11,389 nucleotides of DNA from Paracraurococcus sp049315625 (GTDB taxonomy: Bacteria; Pseudomonadota; Alphaproteobacteria; Acetobacterales; Acetobacteraceae): positions 1-11,389 of the forward strand of contig JBMOJU010000151.1 in assembly GCA_049315625.1 (NCBI GenBank). The letters are read 5' to 3'. The translations under genes and the position numbers were made by a program. This document shows, in pieces, positions 6,162 through 11,389 of this stretch. Each line of letters begins with the position of its first letter. The first letter of the stretch is position 1. Under the pieces are notes generated by a model, which was given only the letters and a program-made list of their open reading frames with translations, was not told where the DNA came from and searched no databases.

Positions 6162-7264
6162 TGCGGGTCCGCGTCCTCGACAGCCTGCGCGGCCTCGCCG
6201 CCCTCATGGTGGTCCTCTACCACGCCTGGCAGACCCTGCCGCCCGGCCCGCTGGCCGACGGCATCCGCCAGGCGCTGCTCTTCACCCCGTTCAAGGCCGC
6301 AGTCGGCGCCCGCCCGGCGGTCATCCTGTTCTTCGTCCTGTCGGGCTACGTTCTGGCGCTCGCACTGGCCCGCGGACCGGGGCTGACCTGGGGCGGCTTC
6401 GTCCTGCGGCGGATCTGCCGCATCTGGCTGCCCTTCGCCGTCTCCATCCTGCTCTCGGCCGGGCTCTGGTGGCTGCTGCGGCCCACCGCCCTGACCGGTG
6501 TGCACCCCTGGTTCAACGCCGACCCCTGGTCCGCCGCGCCGGATGCGCAGGCACTGTGGCGCCACCTCGCCATGCTGGGCGACACCCATTCGGCGCATCT
6601 CAACGTCGTCATGTGGAGCCTGACCTATGAGCTGCGCATCTCGCTGGTCTTTCCGCTGCTGCTGCTCGCGGTGCTGCGGCTGCCGCTGCGGGTGCTGCTG
6701 CCGGGGATGCTGGTGCTGCAACTTGCCACCGACCTCACGATGCGCCGGCTCGGCCTGCCGCTGGCGCCGTTCTTCGGCGATGGCTGGGCCGGCGCGGTCC
6801 TGACCACGCTGCATTTCGTCAACTGCTTCGTCGTCGGCGCCCTGCTGGCGCTGCGCGGGGAGGCGGTGCAGGCGGCCCTCGCGCGGCTGCCGGGCTGGGC
6901 CTGGGCCGGCCTCTGGATTGCCGCGATGCTGCTGCTCGGCCCCTCGATCGACTATACCTGCACGCTCGGCGCCGCCCTGCTGATGGCGCTGGCGACCGGC
7001 TCGGCCCGCGCCCGGCGGATCCTGGAGGTGCCGCCGCTGCTCTGGCTCGGCCGGGTCTCCTACAGCCTCTATCTGATCCACGTGCCGGTCCTGCTGGTCG
7101 TGGTGCATGGGCTGCACGGCCTGCTGCCGCTGGAAGCGCTGCTGCTCCTCGCGCTGGCCTTCGCCCTGCTGGCCGCCGAGGCGATGAATCGATGGGTGGA
7201 GCAACCCTCGATCGCCCTCGCCCGAAGGCTGCCCGGCGCCGCGGCGCGCCCCGCGCCCGGATGA
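6161..7264 (+). CDS. Acyltransferase-3 family integral membrane O-acyltransferase
   Basis: A 367-residue acyltransferase-3 family protein; members such as OafA and ExoZ move acetyl or other acyl groups onto sugars of surface polysaccharides at the inner membrane. Family signatures: LDSLRGLAALMVVLYH at 6-21 (the conserved Arg and His), FFVLSGYVLA (57-66), RRICRIWLP (83-91), WSLTYELRI (152-160), and LGRVSYSLYLIHVPVL near the end (296-311). About ten hydrophobic segments cover the whole length, normal for the family, and there is no C-terminal SGNH extension. The ATG at 6161 is fixed by the family N-terminus beginning immediately and by its TGATG overlap with the preceding stop; no separate ribosome site is visible, so translation probably depends on coupling. 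Likely decorates the polymer built by the neighbouring glycosyltransferases; the acyl group and acceptor are inferred only. Confidence 0.93.
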   Translation: MRVRVLDSLRGLAALMVVLYHAWQTLPPGPLADGIRQALLFTPFKAAVGARPAVILFFVLSGYVLALALARGPGLTWGGFVLRRICRIWLPFAVSILLSAGLWWLLRPTALTGVHPWFNADPWSAAPDAQALWRHLAMLGDTHSAHLNVVMWSLTYELRISLVFPLLLLAVLRLPLRVLLPGMLVLQLATDLTMRRLGLPLAPFFGDGWAGAVLTTLHFVNCFVVGALLALRGEAVQAALARLPGWAWAGLWIAAMLLLGPSIDYTCTLGAALLMALATGSARARRILEVPPLLWLGRVSYSLYLIHVPVLLVVVHGLHGLLPLEALLLLALAFALLAAEAMNRWVEQPSIALARRLPGAAARPAPG

Positions 7265-7317
7265 TGCGGCGACGCAGCCGGCTTGCCGCCATTTCAGGCC
7301 CGGCCTAACCCGTTCCC

Positions 7318-7857
7318 ATGGCACCGCCGCCCCGCCGCCTCCGCGTCCTGCTGCTGTTGCTGCCGCTGCTGGCGGCCTGCAACCCCGACCCGATCCGCTT
7401 CATCCCGCCGACCGACCGCACCCTGCTGGAAGCGCAGGCGCGGCTGGGCGAAGGCAATGCCGGCCGCCAGCCGCCGGGCCGCATCACCGTGGCGGAGCTG
7501 CTGGCCAAGGCGCGGGCCGCAGCGCCGACGGGCGCGGGGCCGGGGCAGCCGCCGCGCACCGGCCTGGTGATCCGCTACACGCCCACCCAGGTTCAGCCGG
7601 ACGAGGCGCAGCGCCAGCAGGTGGCCGATTTCGCCGCCGCGGTGCGCGGCGCCGCGCTGGTCACCGTCGCCAGCCGCCCGGCCGGGAAGCAGGGCAACGA
7701 TGCCTCACTTCTTGGTGAGCGCCGGGCGCTCGCAGTCGCCCGGCTGCTCCAACCGGAGGTGTCGAATGTGGAAATCCGGTTCGAATCCGCGGTTCCGACC
7801 GGCGAGGTTCTGGTGCTGCTGGGCGACCTGCCGCCGGACGGCATGTTGCGACCGTAA
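7318..7857 (+). CDS. Small lipoprotein with degenerate OmpA-like C-terminal domain
   Basis: A 179-residue predicted lipoprotein: basic start (RRLR), leucine-rich core and lipobox LAAC with Cys21. The following Asn22 lacks an inner-membrane Asp retention signal, so outer-membrane sorting is plausible. Residues 113-144 resemble the peptidoglycan-binding part of OmpA/MotB domains: VTVASRPAG matches the strand and turn before the usual GHTD, and LLGERRALAVARLL matches the helix LSERRAxAVxxyL. The Asp of the binding site is not in its usual place, so peptidoglycan binding is doubtful. Residues 22-80 are Pro/Ala-rich with no known motif. The ATG at 7318 has no clear ribosome site but starts the signal peptide cleanly. 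It sits 53 bp after the acyltransferase gene and 102 bp before the Wzz-like gene, so a role in polysaccharide export or envelope anchoring is possible. I do not recognise a named family. Confidence 0.78.
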   Translation: MAPPPRRLRVLLLLLPLLAACNPDPIRFIPPTDRTLLEAQARLGEGNAGRQPPGRITVAELLAKARAAAPTGAGPGQPPRTGLVIRYTPTQVQPDEAQRQQVADFAAAVRGAALVTVASRPAGKQGNDASLLGERRALAVARLLQPEVSNVEIRFESAVPTGEVLVLLGDLPPDGMLRP

Positions 7858-7858
7858 G

Positions 7859-7887
7859 TTGGTCTCACACCCGGCGCCCGGTATGCG
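7859..7887 (+). promoter_or_regulatory. Weak candidate promoter before the Wzz-like gene
   Basis: TTGGTC (7859-7864) and TATGCG (7882-7887) are separated by exactly 17 bp in the 102-bp gap between the lipoprotein and Wzz-like genes, followed by the short A-run CTAAAAG. Only 6 of 12 consensus matches. The gap is the longest among the plus-strand genes, so an internal promoter is reasonable but unproven. Confidence 0.25.
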
Positions 7888-7949
7888 CTAAAAGACACGC
7901 AGCGCCAGCGGGAACGCCGACCCTTGCCGGGGCGGCGGCCGGCTGGCGT

Positions 7950-7962
7950 GGAGCCATTGATG
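7950..7962 (+). promoter_or_regulatory. Ribosome binding site that fixes the Wzz-like start
   Basis: GGAG (7950-7953) followed by a 6-nt spacer and ATG at 7960. This supports the ATG at 7960 over the in-frame TTG at 7924 and GTG at 7948, neither of which has a comparable site. Confidence 0.6.
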
Positions 7963-9441
7963 TCCGATATCCCCGCCAACGCCCCGCTGATCGCGCCGCC
8001 GGCACCTCCGCCCATTGCGGAAGTGATCCATGCGGTGCTCGCCGCGGCCTGGCGGCGGCGCTACGTCATCCTGCTGCCCATCATCGTCCTGCCGCCGGTC
8101 GGCTTCTTCCTCGGCACCATGGCCCCGCGCAGCTACGAGACGCGGATGAGCGTGCTGATCCAGGACCCGGCGAAGTTCAACCCTTTCCTGGAAGACCTCT
8201 CGGTCAAGACCAACCTGAAGGAGCGGATGGAGGGGCTGCGCGCCCTGCTGATGAGCCGCCACGTGCTCGGCCAGGTCGCCGAGGACCTGCAGATGGTCCC
8301 GCCCAACGCCACCGAATCGCAGCAATCCGCCGCGGTTTCCGAATTGGCCGCCGGCCTCTCCGTCACCCTGCTGGGGCAGGAGATGGTGGAGATGCGCTAC
8401 CGCGCCCGCGCGCCGGACGGCATGGACCGCACGCTCGGCCAGATCGGCACCCGCTTCATCGAGAAGGTGCGCGGGCCGGAAGACAGCAGCATGCGCGACA
8501 GCTTCCGCTTCCTCGAAGGCCAGTGGCTCGACAGCCAGGCGCAACTCCAGCGCAGCGAGCAGGCGCTGGCCGAATTCAAGGCGCTGCACGCCGCGCAGCT
8601 TCCCGAACTCCGCACCGCCAACCTCCAGCGCATGGCGGCGCTGCGCGAACAGCTCGCCGACCGCGAGGTCAAGCTGGCCGGCGCCGAGGGCGAGGTCGGC
8701 GCGATGAAGGACCGCCTGGTGCAGACCAACCCGGTGCTCGGCCGGATGGAGCAGGACATCGTCGCCATCCTCGGCGAGCTGGCACTGCTGCGGGCGCGCT
8801 ACACGGAGGAGCATTCCGCCGTGCAGGCCGCCGAAGGCCGGCTGAAGCGGCTGGAGGCCGAGCGCCTGGCGCTGCTCAAGGCCGCCGAGCAGGCGCCGGC
8901 GGTCGACATGGACCGGCTGTGGAACCTCGCCGCGACCCTGCAGCCGAAGGCCGAAGGCGCGCAGCCGCTGATGATCTCGCAGATCGGCGCCATGGCCGCG
9001 GCGCGCGACCGGCTGGAACAGCTCCGCGCCGAGACCGCGAACATGCGCGCCAGCATCGCCGAGCTGGCGGGCAAGATCGCCGGCAGCGGCGAGGTGGAAC
9101 GCGAGCTGAAGGGCCTGGAGCGCGAGGCGGCGGTGAAGGCCGACCTGACCCAGCAGCTCCGCGCCCGGTTCGAGCGGGCGCGGGTGACCAGCGAACTGGC
9201 GACGCAGCAGGCGCCGGAGCGCATCAAGATCATCGACCGCCCCTACCGCCCCTCCGCCCCGATGAAGCCGATGACGGTGATCTTCGCCGGCGCCGGCGTC
9301 GCCGCCGGCATCGGCCTCGGCATCGCCCTGGCCTTCCTGCTGGAACTGATCGACGGCACCTTCCGCCGGGTCCGCGACGTGGAGAAGACCACCGGCGTGA
9401 AGGTGCTGGCGCGCATCCCCTCGGTCCGGCGCTCGGCATGA
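7960..9441 (+). CDS. Wzz/GNVR-type polysaccharide chain-length determinant (polysaccharide co-polymerase)
   Basis: A 493-residue inner-membrane polysaccharide co-polymerase. One transmembrane helix at about 36-54 is followed by the Wzz domain beginning YETRMSVLI (59-67). Long helical, charge-patterned stretches at about 180-310 and 340-410 should form the periplasmic coiled coil, with the GNVR-like region near 380-428. The proline-rich PYRPSAPMKP (428-437) leads into the second helix (about 438-462) and a short cytosolic end RRVRDVEKTTGVKVLARIP. Such proteins set polymer length together with a Wzy polymerase. No BY-kinase domain is fused, so a kinase, if used, must be elsewhere. The ATG at 7960 is chosen because GGAG lies 6 nt upstream; the frame extends to a TTG at 7924 without support. 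The stop overlaps the GT4 start (ATGA). Confidence 0.92.
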   Translation: MSDIPANAPLIAPPAPPPIAEVIHAVLAAAWRRRYVILLPIIVLPPVGFFLGTMAPRSYETRMSVLIQDPAKFNPFLEDLSVKTNLKERMEGLRALLMSRHVLGQVAEDLQMVPPNATESQQSAAVSELAAGLSVTLLGQEMVEMRYRARAPDGMDRTLGQIGTRFIEKVRGPEDSSMRDSFRFLEGQWLDSQAQLQRSEQALAEFKALHAAQLPELRTANLQRMAALREQLADREVKLAGAEGEVGAMKDRLVQTNPVLGRMEQDIVAILGELALLRARYTEEHSAVQAAEGRLKRLEAERLALLKAAEQAPAVDMDRLWNLAATLQPKAEGAQPLMISQIGAMAAARDRLEQLRAETANMRASIAELAGKIAGSGEVERELKGLEREAAVKADLTQQLRARFERARVTSELATQQAPERIKIIDRPYRPSAPMKPMTVIFAGAGVAAGIGLGIALAFLLELIDGTFRRVRDVEKTTGVKVLARIPSVRRSA

Positions 9442-10559
9442 GCAGCGCCGCCACGCTGCCGCTGGCCGCCGCATCGGCGACCACCGGCGCGCTCATCCAC
9501 GTGGTGCAGCACCTGGCGCCCGGCGGGCTCGAGGTCATGGCGCTGGAGCTGGCCCGCGCCCAGGCGGCGCGCCACCCGACCCTGGTGTTGAGCCTGGAGG
9601 GCGACGCCGCCTCCGCCATCGCCGCCTGGCCACGCCTCGCCGCGCAGCGCGACGCGCTGCTCTTCGCCGGCAAGCGGCCGGGGCTCGACCCCGCGCTGCC
9701 GTTCCGGCTCGCCGCGCTGTTCCGCCGGCTGCGGCCGGCCGCGGTGCACACCCACCATGTCGGGCCGCTGCTCTATGCCGGGCCGGCGGCGCGGCTCGCC
9801 GGCATCACCGCGCGGCTGCACACCGAACACGATGCCTGGCACCTGGCCGACCCGAAGCGCGCCCGGCTGGTGCGGGCGGCGCTGGCCGTGGCGCGGCCGG
9901 TGCTGATCGCCGATGCGCCGCATGTCGCCGCCGCCGTTCAGGCGGCGATCGGCACGCTGCCGAAGGTGGTGCTGAACGGCGTCGACACCGACCGCTTCAC
10001 CCCGGCCGACGCCGCGGCGCGGGCCGCCGCGCGCGCCGCGCTCGGCCTGCCGGCGGGCCGCCCGGTCATCGGCATCGCCGCAAGGCTGGAACGGGTGAAG
10101 GGCGTCGATCTGGCGATTGCCGCCATGGCGGCGCTGCCCGGCGATGCGATCCTGGCGATTGCCGGCGCCGGCGGCGAGGCGGCGGTACTGAAGGACCAGG
10201 CGGTCACCCTCGGCCTCGGCGATCGGGTCCGCTTCCTCGGCCTGCTCGACGACATGCCGCGCTTCTACGCCGCGCTCGACCTCTACTGCCTGCCCTCCCG
10301 CAACGAGGGCCTGCCGCTGGCGCTGCTGGAAGCCCAGGCGAGCGGCCTGCCGGTGGTGGCGACATCGGTCGGCGGCGTCCCCGCGGCGGTCGATCCGGCC
10401 AGCGGCGCGCTGGTCCCGGCCGAAGACCCGGCGGCGCTGGCGGCGGCGCTCGACGCCGGCCTCGCCGGGCGCGGCGGCGACCCGCGCGGCTTCGTCCTGC
10501 GGCAGGGCAGCCTCGCGGTCGCCGCGCGCGACTACCTCGCCCTCGCCGGGCTGGAGTGA
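9438..10559 (+). CDS. GT4 family (GT-B fold) glycosyltransferase
   Basis: A 373-residue cytoplasmic GT-B glycosyltransferase of the GT4 type, a retaining enzyme that transfers a sugar from a nucleotide donor. N-terminal domain: HVVQHLAPGGLE (21-32), the glycine-rich acceptor/donor loop, and RPAAVHTHHVGP (99-110). The domain junction carries VVLNGVDTDRF (177-187). C-terminal domain: GIAARLERVKGVDLAI (212-227), then SRNEGLPLALLEAQASGLPVVAT (287-309), holding the E-x7-E pair Glu290/Glu298 that contacts the nucleotide sugar. No membrane helix. The ATG at 9438 overlaps the Wzz-like stop (ATGA), and the next glycosyltransferase starts 5 bp after the stop, so these three genes are surely one transcript. 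The frame is open upstream to about 8523, but that part is an Arg/Gly-rich shadow of the Wzz-like gene. The sugar is unknown. Confidence 0.94.
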   Translation: MSSAATLPLAAASATTGALIHVVQHLAPGGLEVMALELARAQAARHPTLVLSLEGDAASAIAAWPRLAAQRDALLFAGKRPGLDPALPFRLAALFRRLRPAAVHTHHVGPLLYAGPAARLAGITARLHTEHDAWHLADPKRARLVRAALAVARPVLIADAPHVAAAVQAAIGTLPKVVLNGVDTDRFTPADAAARAAARAALGLPAGRPVIGIAARLERVKGVDLAIAAMAALPGDAILAIAGAGGEAAVLKDQAVTLGLGDRVRFLGLLDDMPRFYAALDLYCLPSRNEGLPLALLEAQASGLPVVATSVGGVPAAVDPASGALVPAEDPAALAAALDAGLAGRGGDPRGFVLRQGSLAVAARDYLALAGLE

Positions 10560-10564
10560 CCCCG

Positions 10565-11389
10565 ATGGAGACCTTGATTGCGGCGGTCACCCTGGCCGCC
10601 CTGGCGCTGGCCGTCTGGCACCATGCCGCCTGGCCGCTGCTGCTCTCCCGCCTCGCCCGCGGGCCGGCGGCGCCGCCCGCCGCCCAGCCCGACGCCGCGC
10701 TGCCCGCCATCACCCTGGTGATGCCGGCCTATAACGAGGCCGCCTTCATCGCCCGCAAGCTGCGCAACCTCGCGTCGCTGGACTACCCGCGCGACCGGCT
10801 GCTGGTGATCCTCGCCTGCGACGGCTGCACCGACGGCACCGTCGCCATCGCCGCGGCGACGCTGCGGGAGCGCGATTGTGCCGGGCTGCGCGCCGAGGTG
10901 CGCGACCTGCGGCCGAACCGCGGCAAGCTCGGCGTGCTGAACGAGTTGATCGGCGCCCTGCCGCCGGGCATCGTCGCGCTGTCCGACATCTCGGCCATGC
11001 TGCCGCCCGATGCGCTGCGCCGCGCCGCGGCGCATTTCGCCGCGCCGCGCCTGGCCGCGGTCGGCGGCACCTATGTGCTGGAACGCGCCGGCTCGGCCGG
11101 GGAGGCGAAGTACTGGCAGTACCAGGTGGCGGTGAAGCGGGGCGAGGCCGCGCTGGGCGCGCCGCTCGGCCTGCATGGCGCGTTCTGGGCCTTCCGCCGC
11201 GAAGCCTGGGTGCCGCTGCCGCCCGATACCATCAACGACGACTTCCTCTGGCCCGCCGGCATGGTCGAGCGCGGCTGGGGCGTCGCCTATGACGAGACCA
11301 TCCGGACGCGGGAGGCCGAGGTGGCCGACCCGGCGCTGGATGCGCGCCGGCGCCGGCGCATCGCGGCCGGCAACGCGCAGCAGCTCTGG
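10565..11389 (+). CDS. Membrane-anchored GT2 family glycosyltransferase, 3' end beyond window
   Basis: The first 275 residues of a GT2 enzyme. An N-terminal hydrophobic helix (about 4-30) is followed by the GT-A domain: ITLVMPAYNEAAFI (49-62), LACDGCTDGT (83-92), RPNRGKLGVLNELI (116-129) and SDIS (140-143), where DIS takes the DxD position. TINDDFLWPAGMVERGW (222-238) carries the acidic motif around the catalytic base, and the final visible residues RIAAGNAQQLW (265-275) match the Q/RxxRW-type region of processive or membrane GT2 enzymes. The family usually has further C-terminal helices, expected beyond the window. The ATG at 10565 lies 5 bp after the GT4 stop, with GGAG overlapping that stop region about 9 nt upstream. 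Probably another repeat-unit glycosyltransferase, but a processive synthase cannot be ruled out from this part. Confidence 0.92.
   Translation, partial: METLIAAVTLAALALAVWHHAAWPLLLSRLARGPAAPPAAQPDAALPAITLVMPAYNEAAFIARKLRNLASLDYPRDRLLVILACDGCTDGTVAIAAATLRERDCAGLRAEVRDLRPNRGKLGVLNELIGALPPGIVALSDISAMLPPDALRRAAAHFAAPRLAAVGGTYVLERAGSAGEAKYWQYQVAVKRGEAALGAPLGLHGAFWAFRREAWVPLPPDTINDDFLWPAGMVERGWGVAYDETIRTREAEVADPALDARRRRRIAAGNAQQLW

Noticed and set aside
5900..7324. A long minus-strand open frame opposite the acyltransferase gene
   Set aside because: The Gln/Arg/Glu-rich product has no family features; the plus strand carries all acyltransferase-3 motifs.
8523..9437. N-terminal extension of the GT4 gene in its own frame
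   Set aside because: The extension lies wholly inside the Wzz-like gene and is Arg/Gly-rich. The GT-B domain begins right after the ATG at 9438, which overlaps the Wzz-like stop.
7888..9474. A long minus-strand open frame opposite the Wzz-like gene
   Set aside because: The His/Leu/Gly/Arg-rich product is typical of an antisense shadow; the plus strand has the two-helix Wzz/GNVR architecture.

Overview
This GC-rich window (most codons end in G or C, apart from one patch near 5890-6010) looks like the chromosome of an alphaproteobacterium. Gene content and style suggest Rhodospirillales/Acetobacteraceae (Roseomonas-like). That placement is inference from composition and gene families; there is no rRNA or other taxonomic marker here. 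Genes are packed almost end to end and many overlap by one to four bases.

There are two arms that diverge from a 151-bp intergenic region at 5027-5177. The left arm (1-5026, all minus strand) reads in transcription order: msrA, msrB, a secreted YVTN-type beta-propeller protein, a polysaccharide-deacetylase-fold protein, a histidine-box membrane fatty acid hydroxylase/sterol desaturase, a small membrane protein, and a HI0933/YhiN-type flavoprotein cut by the window edge. The first two genes repair oxidised methionine. The next three overlap at ATGA and TGATG junctions and form a translationally coupled envelope module whose joint function I do not recognise.

The right arm (5178-11389, all plus strand) reads: GT2-like glycosyltransferase, acyltransferase-3 membrane acyltransferase, a small lipoprotein with a degenerate OmpA-like C-terminus, a Wzz/GNVR chain-length protein, a GT4 glycosyltransferase, and a membrane-anchored GT2 glycosyltransferase cut by the window edge. 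Together these look like part of an exopolysaccharide assembly locus: the glycosyltransferases build the repeat unit, the acyltransferase decorates it, and the Wzz-like protein controls polymer length. No flippase, polymerase, outer-membrane export protein, priming transferase or tyrosine kinase is visible inside the window; they may lie downstream.

Points deserving a second look: a 25-nt near-perfect palindrome embedded in the coding 3' end of the first glycosyltransferase, next to an AT-rich, rare-codon patch; a T-N11-A dyad in the divergent promoter region; the three-gene coupled module; and a deacetylase whose motif 1 lacks the usual metal-binding Asp. I found no tRNA, rRNA, CRISPR array, insertion sequence or prophage gene, and no intergenic stretch exceeds 151 bp.
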